NCBI RefSeq assembly: GCF_043641665.1
Contig: NC_092180.1
Span: 26,387,391 to 26,451,390 of the forward strand
Source of the DNA: Enoplosus armatus
Lineage: Eukaryota > Chordata > Actinopteri > Centrarchiformes > Enoplosidae
Direction of reading: 5' to 3'
DNA: 64,000 bases
In this document: positions 1-11,679 of the stretch, piece after piece
How the letters are laid out: every line of letters begins with the position of its first letter
How positions within the stretch are numbered: the stretch's first letter is position 1
Position numbers and translations under genes: made by a program
The notes under the pieces: generated by a model
Databases searched by the model: none
Told to the model about the DNA's origin: nothing
The model's input: the letters and a program-made list of their open reading frames with translations, nothing else

Positions 1-1450
1 CATGTACAGAAGCTCATAGCCTAACGCAGGGCACACTCAGCAATTGGATCTATAGACTCAGATGGGCACTCCTCTGCCAAGAAAGGTGTGATGGGAATTA
101 TTGCTAGATGATGATGATGATGGTGCAGACACTTCCTTCTCATAAGTCTTAAGACTTTTATTTTACACTTTTGTGGAAGAAACACAAAGATGTGGCAGTG
201 GTATTAATATTCAGCATCAAAACAATCCACATTTTTTACGGGAAACAAAACTTTTACTGAACAGCACAGCCACTATGACTATAAGTGACAATTACGTTTT
301 AGCATTTAGCTAAAATGCTAAGCTACTGTGAAGTCAGCAAACTGAGTCGCTAATGCACAGCAGTTAGCTAACATTCCCCGCCTTCAGCTAGTGAGTGTAT
401 TCAGTGTTCCAAAGGTTCGTTTTATGAATTCAACGTTTCATATGTGAGAGGAACAATGCGCTAATTCTTCTCTCAGAAGTTACGCAGCCTCGCTTTAACC
501 ACAAAGGGTCAGGGCAGGAAAATGAATTCGGACCAACCCCTTCAAGAGCTTTCCTCAGACTAGTCTAGATGCACCGCAGCCAGACTCGCTGTCATCCGAA
601 TGCTCTGTTGTAATCCTCTTGACAACACCTGAGAGATACCGACGGCGTGCCTGCACAAGTAGGAGACACTTCACATGAGAAGATTTAGTCACAACAAGAT
701 ATCCACGAGAGGTTTGCTGCTGTTGAAAAGCAGACAGAACAATCTAGATTCAGTAAGTGAGTGGGCTTTTGGGTCGCCTTATTTTGATCAGCGAAGTTAA
801 AAACTGCTTTGGTGTCTTTACTGCCGGCTCCCTTGGCCAGACATTAAGCACAAACTATGTGTTTGCCAATGCAAATTAGAAGCCCTGTTCATTTCCAGTA
901 ATCCCTGTTCTTTCCGGCATTGAAGTGTGCAGGTGTGTGTTTTCCTGAGCACAGCGATGTTTTGATTGTGATCGGATTCGACTGGTGCGATGCCAAATCT
1001 AAGGTGAAATCCTTCAGCATTATTCTTTTTTGCAAGGCACCAAGGCCATTCACAGATGAATCAGAGTGAGGGGATCCACAGTGTGATTAAGCCCTTTCTA
1101 ACGTGTATCTTTCTCTCTTCTTTTTTTATTTTTATTTTAAAGTTTCCTACAGCATTGCTTCCTTCCCGTGCTCCGCCTTTGGGGGGCATAGCCATCACCT
1201 GCATGGGCTTCACATGGCAAGACAGAGGTGGCACACGCAAAACTGAGAGCAAAACCGCTGCTTTGATTGGAAATGAATCAACAAAGGACAAGATTCTGTA
1301 CCGTGAAAGAAGAAAAACGTTTTAGCTCCATCTTTAGCTGTAAGCATGCGTTATGTTGGCCTTGACCATCACTCTGGGCTCTGTTCTTTGTACATTGGTT
1401 AACTATTCAAGGCTAATAATGTTAGTCAGTTCAAATTTTTATAAATTCTT
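1..1450. other. Non-coding stretch, no gene seen
   Basis: I see no gene here. It holds a short (GAT)n run near 108-121. It also holds a small hairpin at 299-321 with 9-base arms TTAGCATTT and AAATGCTAA around the loop AGCTA. More GCTAA motifs follow to about 375. Short open frames near 1056-1325 on both strands have no recognisable domain. Confidence 0.6.
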
Positions 1451-1458
1451 AGTTTGTC

Positions 1459-1582
1459 CCGACTGAATTATCTCAACGACTAATGAATGGCTTTTCATCT
1501 ACGGCAGCGCCTCCAGCAGGTCAACTTCGGCTTTGGTTTATGACCAAATACCTGCAAAGCTGATGACCGTCAGCCTCAGCTG
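1459..1582 (-). repeat. Repeat family A, fragment (reverse)
   Basis: On the minus strand this fragment reads CAGCTGAGGCTGA, then TTTGCAGGTATTTGGTCATA, and ends near a TGAGATAA-like motif. The same order of motifs occurs in the forward copy at 17145-17510 (CAGCTGAGGCTGATGGGAG, then TCATAGATCAA). I recognise it as a fragment of a repeat very common in perch-like fish. The transposon class is not clear from this sequence. Boundaries are approximate. Confidence 0.6.
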
Positions 1583-1639
1583 ATGATGTGACATGAAGGC
1601 AAGGAGAGTAGATTTTCAAAACCACGACCAGCACTCATG

Positions 1640-1882
1640 ATTGGCTGGTGCTGCACCATCAGCTTTTTACTTCATTCAGAGCTTATGAATCTTCATATAT
1701 GTTTACAGTCTATATACCATTTTGTCATCATGATCGTCCATTGTGTAATTTTACTTTGCTGGTCTATTCTATTTCCGAGTTTTTTCTTATCCGCATTGAG
1801 GGTCTAAGGCCCCTTGAGTGCAAATTTGTGATTTGTGATATTGAGCTATGAAGATAAAAGGACTTGGCTTGACTTGACTTAT
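1640..1882 (+). mobile_element. LINE 3' tail with TTGACT end (family D)
   Basis: The last 80 bases (1800-1880) read through CAAATTTGTGATTTGTGATA and an AAGATAAAAG segment, and end in short TTGACT-type repeats. A reverse copy of the same tail lies at 23851-23915. A short tandem tail of this kind is typical of the 3' end of non-LTR retrotransposons. From memory this tail is abundant in fish. The part upstream of 1800 is less certain, and no reverse transcriptase remains here. Confidence 0.5.
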
Positions 1883-1889
1883 CTTGATA

Positions 1890-3390
1890 ATATAGTAAAT
1901 ATACTAGTTACGGAAAGAAAACCCGATAAACGTCACATTGAAGCCAATTTAAAAAGACAGGTGCAACCATAGGACCAATTTTCTGTCATCTTAACTGGCA
2001 CTAAGGTAAAAGAATAGTTGCATTTAAACATAATTTGTAGGAGACGGGGTTCATCTGGATCTAAGTGTTTAGGGCAGTAATTCTAATAATGTGGCACTTG
2101 GAAAAAAGAAACAAAGAAAAATGCACCACAAACATTGGTAGGTCTAGAAAAGAGCATTTCTTTTACTTACAAATATAAGAAATGTAAAGTCACCATTTAT
2201 AAAGTAAACAAACTAACTAACTAATGTTTCTTTCATGAGTATGAACATGTTTTACATTTACATTACATTACATTTAGATTTTTGAATATACATAATATCT
2301 GGAAACAAGCAAGCGTGACTGTGTGCTTTTATTGAATAAAGATGACAAAAGTGGAAGTCTCCCTGTCTTGTAGTATCACATACAAACCTCAGGAGTGTGT
2401 TTAATTTCTTCATGGGTTGTAGAATTTACCATATAGCACGCAATCACTATATGACTTATCATATCACCACCATGCTCGCTTGAGTTGAACTGCTGGAGTG
2501 GAAGGCATCTTGACAATCATCAGATCAAGCATTTGTCAGAGGAAGCAAACATCAGTTACACATGTAAATTACCTGCAGTAATATAGGATATTTTATCATA
2601 CAAATGTAAGCCATTTTGTTTCCTGTCAGCTAATGCATGTAAAACCATCAAGGAAACCCTTGCAACGTGACAAAAAATTGGTGACATATGTGGAGGCAGC
2701 AACCAAATGATTATTTTAAGATGCACAGGGGAGCGAGCTGAAACAACTTTCTGACAGTTTCGTCATGCATTACTACACAGCAGTTCCTCCCAAAATTGAC
2801 ATCGCTGGCTTTGATCAAAGCCCAAACAGGGCTGTGACATTCTGAAAGAAGTGTTTCAAATGATTTCTGTGACAGAGAGCATAGTTTTGGAACACTGACA
2901 GTGCTTCAAAGGATATAATGTCTACATGAGCCTGAGTGTGTAGGTGCAGGCGTACAGTAGGCGAGCGCGCCCCGGCGCATGCTCGCCGACGGTGGGCCGC
3001 TTGCGACGACATTCGTGATTGTAATGCCATGCAAGAGAAAAACACGCGCTACGGTACATGACGCTTATTTTTAGATGTTGTCGCTGCGATTTCTCCCGCA
3101 TAATCGACCCTATCACGGCGTAAAATGAAATGACTTGCAGTGCTGATGTGTATATTTCATCATGCCTGTTTGGTTTTTTTTCCCCCTCTGTGATGAATCT
3201 GAGCGGTGCCCTTGTTGAGGCATTGTCTGCGGGTAGCGCAGTGAGTCTGACTGATTGATGGCAGACAGTGGCTGTCACCCCTGGAGAGTAAGCATTTCTG
3301 TGTCGTCTCCCCACTGAAGGTCCTGTTGAGCTTGTTAAGGGAGAAAACACTTTTTGTTTATAGCCACTCTGACGGCACCGGCTGACAGCT
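1890..3390. other. Non-coding stretch, no gene seen
   Basis: No gene is seen. A few ATTAC-type short repeats lie near 2251-2275. The only notable structure is the GC-rich palindrome at 2960-2987, listed separately. Minus-strand open frames running from here into 3740 are mostly low-complexity. Confidence 0.6.
2960..2987. repeat. GC-rich imperfect palindrome
   Basis: GGCGAGC (2960-2966) pairs with GCTCGCC (2981-2987). Inside it, GCGCC pairs with GGCGC around a CC centre. Two unpaired bases (AT, 2979-2980) interrupt the stem. It sits in a local CpG-rich patch (about 2954-3012) inside otherwise AT-rich DNA. Confidence 0.75.
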
Positions 3391-3397
3391 CCTGCTG

Positions 3398-3403
<6 letters not shown>

Positions 3404-3432
<29 letters not shown>

Positions 3433-3560
3433 CCCTCTGGCACACTGCTCCCTCTCTCTCCCTCTGTCTCTCTCCTCTCCCTATCTGTCTCACCTTCCTG
3501 TCTCTCTCCATCTCTCTCTCTATCCCTCCCTATGTCTCTCCTCCTCTTCTGTCTCGCTCT
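3404..3560. repeat. (GA)n microsatellite followed by pyrimidine-rich tract
   Basis: An almost perfect (GA)n of about 27 bases (3404-3430) is followed, after a short spacer, by 100 or so bases rich in CTCTC and TCTCTC. The two halves are complementary in type and could pair. The 272-codon minus-strand open frame over this region owes its Arg/Glu and Ser/Leu repeats to this tract. Confidence 0.9.
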
Positions 3561-3564
3561 GGTG

Positions 3565-5030
3565 TTGTGAAATCTGATGAAATGAGCATGATGATTTAAA
3601 ATGCAAATGTGCAGTCCCTGCACAAAAAAAAAAAAAGAAAAAAAAAGCTTCACCCATCTGGACAGCATTAGGTGAATGAAACAAAAAACCAGAACCGAGA
3701 TTTTTCCTTCAACTCCGACAAACTTCAATTCCCGAGTCACGGAAATAACTTTTCTACTGTGAAGAAAATTCTCACTTTCCAGAGATTTCCTTTTTTTTTT
3801 TTTTTTATTTCACCGCGAACCAAAACATTTTTCCAAAACCAAAATGCTACAGTTTCCCCGACTGATGTGGCGCTGTGAAATCAAAGAGACTGCGTTTTGT
3901 TTGCATGGATCAAAACTCAGTATTTATGCACTTGTTCATATTTGACAGGCAGCTGTTTTAAATAATCTTGACTGCCATTTTTCTATATTTTTCATGCTGT
4001 CAACAAATACCTGGAAAAAAACACCAATAATGTGTTAGTACATCTCTCCATACTTTCTGACACTCAGCTCCATTGATTCCTACTGTAGAAGTTATTCTTT
4101 AAAAATGGGTCATAAATATATATATAGTTTTTTTTTTATTTTTTTAGGGTCATTTATTTCCTCAAACAGCTGATGTTTTCAGCAAATACTCAAACAGGAG
4201 TGAGTACAAGGTGTACTTGTTGGGGACTGTTTGCGGCGTCTGGGCGGTGTGTGTGGGACTGAGTCAAAATAAACTACAGTGTGTGTTTATGGACATGAAG
4301 GAACACGTCACCCAGTGTGGCTCACTGAAGTACTTTTAATCATTTTTGGACAACAATGGAGCTCCGTGGCACCGAGGACTAAGACATATCAGACTTTGGA
4401 TACACACACAATCCTTTGGTCTTTTCATGGGATTTATTGACAAAATAAATACACTGAATATCACCCACTTGATCCTTTAAATTGTGTATTTAGACTTAAA
4501 GCTTTTTAATCATTACATTTTGAGGTGTTTTTTGGCTTGGTGTGTATTATTAGTTACCATTATTATTGGTATTTACTTCGTGTATTGGCAAGCAGTAAAC
4601 AAAAACAAAAAAAGACATGTCAAATTCACCATAATGTCACACGGTAACTGGTGACTACAACACACATGCGGAGTTTGTGCCTGCAACTGCAAATGACATT
4701 GCATGGTCATCCTTTTTTTCCCCTCTTAGCATCAAGATCTGGATGTCTTCGCGTTGGAAAACACAAACACGTTTGTCTGAGAGTGTCTAAACACAGAGAG
4801 CCTTTTTTTTTTTTTTTTTTTTTTTGCTGTTTTCCAAGTGAACACACTCAGATCACCAGGTCCAGAATCACAGTCAGATGAAATTATCCTGCAGGAGCTC
4901 AGCCACTGGTGGAAAAAACCAAAATATGCACTGAGGCAATAAGCTCTCTTCTGGGAAAGCTTAAAGGAGGGAATAAACAACATCTAAAATTAACGAAGGT
5001 GAAAGTGCCCAAACACGTTCTCTCCTCATC
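3565..5030. other. Non-coding stretch with homopolymer runs
   Basis: No gene is seen. It contains A-rich runs near 3624-3648, T runs near 3790-3807, 4120-4146 and a T23 run at 4803-4825. The rest is unremarkable AT-rich DNA. Confidence 0.6.
4803..4825. repeat. Poly(T) tract, 23 bases
   Basis: This is an uninterrupted T23 run. It could be the A-tail of a minus-strand retroposed sequence, but I recognise no SINE body beside it. Confidence 0.9.
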
Positions 5031-5039
5031 TTCTGAAGT

Positions 5040-5051
5040 CCCCCCCCCCCC
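5040..5051. repeat. Poly(C) tract, 12 bases
   Basis: An uninterrupted C12 run, followed by CT-rich sequence. It is one of six C or G runs of at least 12 bases in the window. Confidence 0.9.
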
Positions 5052-5138
5052 TTTCTCCTTCCTCCATCTATTTATGTAGTCACCTCGACTGGGAAGCACT
5101 TCAAGCGAGGCCTCTTTTCGCTCCCAGATGGGCTAGAG

Positions 5139-5140
<2 letters not shown>

Positions 5141-5173
<33 letters not shown>
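5141..5173. repeat. (GT)n microsatellite
   Basis: About 16 GT units, ending where the pattern breaks into GGTGTGTA. Confidence 0.95.
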
Positions 5174-5174
<1 letters not shown>

Positions 5175-5179
5175 TGTGT

Positions 5180-6340
5180 ATGAGTGAGGGTGCTTCTGAA
5201 GGAGGTGTTGGGGGGGTTTGGTGTGATCTGCGGCTGCGTGCCATTTGAAGTTGTAAAGCCAAGCGTCTAAACGCGGCCCGACACTGAGTCATCGGCTTTT
5301 TTGATCGCGCCGCACCTGATGTGAATTTCATTTGTGCAGCTCAAAGAGCGGGAGGGAACCCGCACGCCTCGACCCCCTCTGTCTCTCGCCGCTGCTCCCT
5401 CTCTTTCCTTCGCCCACACCCGACGCCTCCGTGCGTCCCCTCTTGGGCTCTCAGGATGGGGGATGGTTTGGTGTCCCAGGGCGGCGTGGTGGATAGGCGG
5501 GGGGAGGTTGGGTTACGTGGAAGCTCCCCCAGAGCCGTGAGCAGGGGAAAGCTTCAGATTCCTGGTGTTGTACAAACACTGCCATTTAAAATAAAAGAAA
5601 CATGAAAGCCTGTTTGATGTTCAAGGGGCTCACCTTGCTCTCGACTGCAACACGAGCACGAGCAACGAGCGGGAGAGCAGTGCTTTTTGGGCCTTTGTGG
5701 ACAGGCACGTGAGGTCAAAGTGGCGCGAGGCCCTCTCAAAGGGGTGACCTGCTTTAGGATTGAGATTGTCTCATCTGTCAAGTAATTACACTCATTTTAG
5801 TCAAAATGCGCCACAACACAAGTTTCCTTTTGACACACTTTCACAGCGCTCATCTCGCAGCATTGTTTGTCATTGTTTACCCCGGCGTAGCATCATGCAA
5901 TATTTATCCCGATGGCAGTAGTCTACCCACATACAGTCGTCACTGTCATGCAGCTAGCTGTTGAAAGCTTTGCAGTTCACCAGTTTAACAGCTTTGGGAG
6001 TATTCACACCCTGCCCTTGCTTTGGCGCTCTCAAGGCATCTATCCAAAACTGCAGAAATTCTCACCGTGTGGGCGGTGCTGCATGCTTTAGAGGGTTGTA
6101 AAGAGCAAGTTTTTGTGAACAGCAACAGGATATTGCTGAGAGGTTGTGTAGGTGCTGCATGTCTGACAGGTAGGAGAGAATCTCGGAGGAAGCGCGGCAA
6201 ACGGGGATCTTAGCGCGTTCAGCCGGGATCTCGGACAGAACAGAAGTGAGCGCGGAAAATAAAGCACTGGCCCTCCTTCATTCCTTACTTATCAGATGAC
6301 GGAGACGTCAGTATGTATGCGTGGTTGTGCATGTATATGT
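5180..6340. other. Non-coding stretch, moderately GC-rich at its start
   Basis: From about 5225 to 5560 the sequence is richer in G, C and CpG than its surroundings, with several overlapping short open frames but no domain. It might be a weak CpG island, but there is no promoter motif or exon to support this. The remainder is ordinary non-coding DNA. Confidence 0.5.
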
Positions 6341-6354
6341 GAGAAAGAAATCAA

Positions 6355-6396
<42 letters not shown>
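6355..6396. repeat. Compound (GT)n(GA)n microsatellite
   Basis: About 11 GT units run directly into about 10 GA units. Confidence 0.95.
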
Positions 6397-6429
6397 CAAT
6401 GAGGGAGCAGGAGCATGGCGGTGGAGCCG

Positions 6430-6905
6430 GCATTGTAGCAGACATGATTACGTACCTTGATCTTTCCTATGGCAAGAACAAGACCTCAATCTCTCCCTAT
6501 CTCCCCTTTAATCAAATCCCTACCTTTTTTGCCTCCCTGCCACAAAACTGTCACAGGCTGAAAATAAGCCCTTTCCTTATCAAAGAGCCAAGGGTTCAAT
6601 TGATTTCCAGGCTAGGAGAATTTTTATTCAGAAACTTTGAAGCACAGAAAAAAAAAAAAAAGGAGATAGAGAAAACACCTGCATCCCCCCATCAGGCAAA
6701 TTACTTCTGACTTTTAATTTATTTCGGCAGGAAATGGAAAGCTACATCCTAACCACAGTCAATAGGGGGACTGGGGAGGAGAGGTGTAATCAGGCGGCTC
6801 ACCAACTCCAAGGCCTCCATCCTGTCACTTTTAATAGCCACTCAGACCACACAATCTGCTCGGCCTGATATGCTCACGCCATTCCCATAGCCGGAGCCGC
6901 AGCCA
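6430..6905. promoter_or_regulatory. Candidate conserved non-coding element
   Basis: This block is free of recognisable repeats apart from an A-run at about 6649-6661. It has balanced base composition. It contains motifs such as CTTATCAAAG, TTTTAATTTATT and CACTTTTAATAGCC, a texture often seen in fish enhancers. No conservation can be measured here, so the call rests on texture and lack of repeats only. Confidence 0.2.
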
Positions 6906-7189
6906 TCTCTGCCTCCTCTTCCTCCTCCTCCGTGTCCTTCCTAATAACAACTGAACATTTCCACACTTCCCTGGTGCCTCACATGAAACAAATCACAGCC
7001 AAAGTACTTTCTACCTTTCCTTCCGCCGCCATGGACGGCGGATTTAAAATAGGGATGGGGAGATTGGCATGTTTCATTTACATTCAAAGTGCCATTCTTG
7101 GCTTTGATACAAGGAGAGATTGGATTTAAAGTAGCCAACTTGGCCTCTCGTGCAGTTCTGGGTTTGAGTCTGGCTGGCAGCGCAATGGC

Positions 7190-8015
7190 GTATTCGTTTA
7201 TAGCTTGTTGTTAGCCATGCTGACGGCACAGCTCCATGGATGGCAATGTCGGTTTGTCGATCAGCCTGCCCCTTTAGTCTAGACTGAAGTGTCTCAACAA
7301 CTATTGGATGCATGGCCGTGGAGTTTTGTGCAAACATTCATGGTCCCCAGAAAAGGAATCTTAAGGACTTTGGTGATCCCCGCACTTTTTCTGTAGCAGG
7401 TCAAAGTTTTTACTTCTTTAACTAACTTTAACATTCATGGTCACCAGAGGATAAATCATACTGACTTTGGTGATCCCCTGACATTTCCTCTAAGCGCCGC
7501 CATCCCTTGCCTCTGACATTTGGGGTTCAGAGAGAAATATCTTGACAACTATCTGATGGATTGCTGTGACATTTGCTACAGTCATGGTCCTTAGAGGATA
7601 AAATCTAATGGCATTGGTGATCCTCTGACTTTTCCTCTTGTGGGTTTACATGGAGAAATGGACTGTGAATAGAGGCACCAACTTCACCGGCAAAGGATGT
7701 TTTTTTTTTTTTTATGTTTGGGCATGATAATATGTTAAAGCTTGACATCTACTTGATGGATTGAATTAACATTTTGTACAGACGTCCATGGTTCACAGGC
7801 AATGTATTCTAATGACCACCATGAGGTTGACATTTGTGGATCACAGAGAAAAAAATGGACACAGATTCATGTTCCCCGCAAGAGGAGCCCTAGATTTGAC
7901 ACTAGCACCACCATGAGGTTGACATTTGTGGTTCAGAGTGAAATATCTGTGGGATGGATAGCTGTGATATTTGCTACAGATATTCCAGGTGTTTTGGTTA
8001 TGTATTTTTAACATC
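7190..8015 (-). repeat. Repeat family A, long reverse copy with internal tandem units
   Basis: Several related units follow each other. Each carries a CATTCATGGTC-type segment, a TTTGGTGATCC segment, and a CACCATGAGGTTGACATTTG segment (the last twice, near 7818 and 7911). The reverse complement CTCATGGTGGCACTA occurs in the forward copy near 17450. The unit period is irregular, roughly 150-200 bases. A T-run of about 14 lies near 7699-7713. I recognise this as an abundant perch-like fish repeat of uncertain class. Short open frames inside it are not genes. Confidence 0.7.
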
Positions 8016-8159
8016 ACACCCTGTAATTGCTTTATACTGATACATTTCTAATCCTACCTTGCTATAACATTTTTGAAAAATCATGTTCTAAAATGAAATA
8101 GAATGAAAACCCTCTGATCTGTGACAGAGTACTCATGTGACAGAAAATTGGACTGGTGC

Positions 8160-8560
8160 TCATGCCATTTGGGCCAGCAGGTGAATGAAGATTGGCTCGT
8201 CCTGAATGTCCCTGGCTTACAGATCAAGTTTTATCTACAAGCCGTTTGCTCTTCCAGCGCCTAATGAAGCTCTCTGAAAGGAGATTAAATGGCAGAGAGG
8301 GACAAAACAATAACCATTACCAGTCACCTTCATTTTGCTTCATCCGTTAACACACTGGGCAGCTGCTGCTATGCGGCAGCCACCGCTCACAATGCCTTGC
8401 ACACATTAATGTTAAAAAAGCAGGAGGGAAACATGTACTTATGATTGAAACTGTCAAGGAAATAGCACATTAAAGAGACTGTGGAATGAACCCGTGCACA
8501 ATCTGTGCTCGGGTTCATATTATTTACTCAATAAAAGACGCTGAGAGAAAAGCTTAAAGT
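8160..8560. promoter_or_regulatory. Candidate conserved non-coding element with hairpin
   Basis: This is a repeat-poor block with motifs such as GCCTAATGAAG, ACAATAACCATTA and CACATTAATG. It includes a clean small hairpin at 8486-8518, listed separately. Texture alone suggests a regulatory element, and conservation is untested. Confidence 0.2.
8486..8518. other. 33-base hairpin
   Basis: ATGAACCCG (8486-8494) pairs perfectly with CGGGTTCAT (8510-8518). After a T-T mismatch, GCAC pairs with GTGC around the loop AATCT. It is too short for a normal microRNA precursor. It may be a palindromic protein-binding site or chance. Confidence 0.7.
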
Positions 8561-9880
8561 AAGACATGTCGTTGGTGAGGCATACAGTGGCAGCCAATTC
8601 AAATGCACTGCAAACGTGTTGCACAAGAGTTTAGGCAGATTTATTAGCTGCTTCTATGAGGGATGTCAGGGCGTGATGCATCATCAATCATGGTGCCTCG
8701 ATGGCTAAAGCTCAGGGAAAAACATCATACCTTTAGCATTTTAAACGCTTCAGACTTTGGTGCTCACACAGAAAACATTCATGTGACCATGTGGTTCTTC
8801 TATACTTTGCCTTTTTAGCAGCGCATCATCTCGCTTTTGTCGCCGCAGATCAGCAGAGACTTTAACCTTGTGTGAAGACGGATTTACATCCAACATCCAA
8901 GTGTCATCCCGTTTCAATCAATTGGCTCTTTTTACAAAGAGATCTCAAACAGCTTTTAACTGGGTTCCAAATAGAGCACACTGATACTGGATCCAGTCTG
9001 CTGGCAAAACTGGCTCTGAAATTCAAGATGTTAAGATCTCCATTGAAAATGTGTGAACTCATCAGTCTCTCAATGGTTTTCTTCCTCTCCTTTGAATACA
9101 GCGGGTTGGGATCGATCATCCATTATTCTTGAATTTCATTATGTGGGAAGAAGAGTATCAGTAAACAACATAATACAAAGTTCACGGTACAATAGGGGAA
9201 TGTCTGAAAATGCCACCTGAAGGCTTTTTTGTGGCTCGTATACATCAGATCACTTTGTGTTCATTACAGCTGCCAATATATTTTAGAAACGAACATTTAC
9301 AAGACAAATGTATCTCACTGAGTCCTGATGTAGAGAAATATAAGACAAGACAATATTCTCATTACATTTCCAAGGAGGTTATTGAATTATGTGTTTCTTT
9401 AGTATACAGCCAGACATTGTCCAATTTTCTTTCTTATGCATTCATGTATAAAGCCGAAATGTAATTTTCAATGCTATATGATAACTAGTCTCATCTGTTG
9501 TTGCCTCATCTCATTGTTGTCACAGTATACGGGGAGCAGGTAATAGCGGGTAATGTTGTGTGTTTGATGAATAGAGAAGATGACCGCACACTCACCTCCG
9601 GAGGACGTTTTGACCACACTCTCCAGGCAAATTTAACACACGTGTCAGACACGGCCTTACATATGCATCCCACAATCCCATCAATGACGTCACCAACAAG
9701 TTACAAGGAAAAAAGAACAGGAGCATGTCTGACAACTGTCCAGACGTCTCAATAATGCAGCTTAAAGAGGTCAATCTAAGAGCAAGGGCTGCAAAGAAAT
9801 GGACACATGGGCCTGTATTCATTTAGCCTTTACAAAAGCGTATGCAGTAGTTAGGTGCCCAAGACAAGAGACATTACTAC
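8560..9880. other. Non-coding stretch, no gene seen
   Basis: Ordinary AT-rich sequence with several short open frames of up to about 86 codons, none with a domain. I see no repeat family here that I can name. Confidence 0.55.
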
Positions 9881-9883
9881 AAA

Positions 9884-10330
9884 CAACATTTCAATCAGGA
9901 GAGGCTTAAATGTGCATAATAAAGATGAGAAATGTGAAAGTCCCATTGTGACGCCATCATATTTTAAGGGGGTAGTGAAGCCTTTAGTAGTATAGTATAC
10001 CCCCTGATGGAGTCTGGTGGTGGTGGTGGTGGTGAAGGGATGGCTGAAGATCTGGATGTGATGTGGAGTGGACTTCTGCTGAGCTCACGTGGCGACTGGA
10101 GGTGAATGGGGTGGAGGAGGGTCGCTCCGATTCCGCACTGAAATGACAGCTGGCGGGAGATCGTGGCAAAATCCGGCTGGATAGACAGCGAGAGAGTAAA
10201 CGCCCATGATCGGCTGATTGGAGAAACAGGAAGCGAGAGAGAGAGGGACGTGAACGAATGAGCAAAAGATAGCCTTCCTGACTGGACTCACGGTGAGCTT
10301 CATTAAAATATTATTTCAACAATAGGTAAA
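9884..10330 (+). mobile_element. Repeat family C, copy 1 (possible solo LTR)
   Basis: This copy matches 33086-33600 in ordered blocks. They share ATTTCAATCA-GAGAGGCTTAA, a GGAGTCTGG segment, a (GGT)n run, TGGCTGAAGATCTGGATG (10041-10058), CTGAAATGACAGCT, GTGGCAAAATC, GAGAGAGT-AACG and finally GCTTCATTAAA. The length of about 450-500 bases and the AATAAA-like and CATTAAA motifs near the end fit a solo LTR. No reverse transcriptase or second LTR is present. A MITE is the alternative. Confidence 0.6.
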
Positions 10331-10334
10331 AAAA

Positions 10335-10900
10335 GAGAAGCTTGTAATACAATATATAGACACATAATTATAAAGCAAGTAAGTAAGCCCATCTAAGCAT
10401 ATCAGATGTTAACTGTGAGAATCAGTCCAAAAGAACGTCATAAATAATGAATAGATCGTCATAGATATAATCAAGTTAACAAAAAGTATAGAAGATGGGG
10501 TGTATATGTATAGGGCTGTGTCTGACACTTGTATTGATCATTGCCAGAGTCTGGCCGCTTAGTGTGCAGTCATCATCTCAACTCATGAAGTTGTGTGTTT
10601 GGCCTCATGCTGGGTCACTGATGATAAAGTCTCGCATCGCCTGACCTATCTCAACCCATTATCATTTTCTCTGGCTTGTTTGTATTTCTTTAAACCAATC
10701 ACAATTGTCTTGGGCGGGGCTAAGCCCGGGATGCAGCGAACGGCGCCCCTTGCAAGACGGTAACACTCAGTTAGGAGAATTGAAATAGTCGGCCGACTCA
10801 TCCCAATGCCCTTCATCCGGTGAGTCAGACTGCTGATATTACAAATGAACTCTGACATGAGGATGCTTCTTTATGTCAACCTACTGTCACAGTAACACGC
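10335..10900. other. Non-coding stretch, no gene seen
   Basis: No gene or nameable repeat. It includes a CCAATCA motif near 10696 and other promoter-like words without a gene nearby. Confidence 0.5.
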
Positions 10901-10908
10901 TCTCACAC

Positions 10909-10910
<2 letters not shown>

Positions 10911-10941
<31 letters not shown>
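10911..10941. repeat. (TG)n microsatellite
   Basis: About 15 uninterrupted TG units. Confidence 0.95.
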
Positions 10942-10943
<2 letters not shown>

Positions 10944-10944
10944 G

Positions 10945-11675
10945 TTGATTGCAGCACAGCTCAGAGGCACTTTGTCGGTGTAGTAGGAGGCCATTGGATA
11001 AAGAAGACCTGGCGCTCAGAACTGGACCCTCCAATCAGTGCAAGCCTAACTCGTAACCTAAAAAGAAAAAAGAAAAGGTTCTTGCACCGACGCTGCCATG
11101 CTCTGACCTCTCTAATGAGCACAAACATGAGTGAGATTTTGTGCAAGCTTTGGATAATTGGGGTTCTCCCACTGATGAATAAGCACCACACATATTAGCA
11201 CAGTGCTGATTTATCATCCTCTCCTTTGTGTTATTTTTTTTTGTTGAGCTAGTTAGTGTTTGATGGATGGAGCTTTTACATTTGTGCAAACATGCTACTT
11301 CAAAAGGAAAATGTCTAATAATGACATTTAATGACTCCATACATTTGAAACGTCTCGCTTTCCCTCGCTGGCGTCATCAGTGAGAGAAATACTCCAGACA
11401 ACACAGCACTCTGGCTTATATATTAGGCAAGTAATTACGCTGTTGCTAGGGATTTTCAGGAGGAGGAATTGTTTTTGGTGATGTGGAGCTTTATTTTCTG
11501 TTTACCGCTGTAATTTACAGTGTAACTGAACACCCTCAGTGTTTTATTTTCATATCTTACAATGCACATTTCTTTTATTTATTTATTTTTTTTACAAACA
11601 GATATATGTACTTGTGCTTTAGCGTTTCTATCTGAGCCTGCGAATGACCCAGAAAATAAGAGTAAATTATGTAAA
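10945..11675. other. Non-coding stretch, no gene seen
   Basis: No gene is seen. A TTTA-rich run lies near 11574-11591. Confidence 0.55.
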
Positions 11676-11679
11676 TGAA

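Noticed and set aside
2922..3740. 272-codon minus-strand open frame
   Set aside because: It crosses the (GA)n and TC-rich tracts and is dominated by Arg/Glu and Ser/Leu repeats. It has no domain and no neighbouring exons.
5225..5560. CpG-island promoter
   Set aside because: GC enrichment is mild, and there is no convincing transcription start, first exon or splice donor.
8486..8518. MicroRNA precursor
   Set aside because: The stem is only 13 pairs, and a precursor needs about 20 or more.
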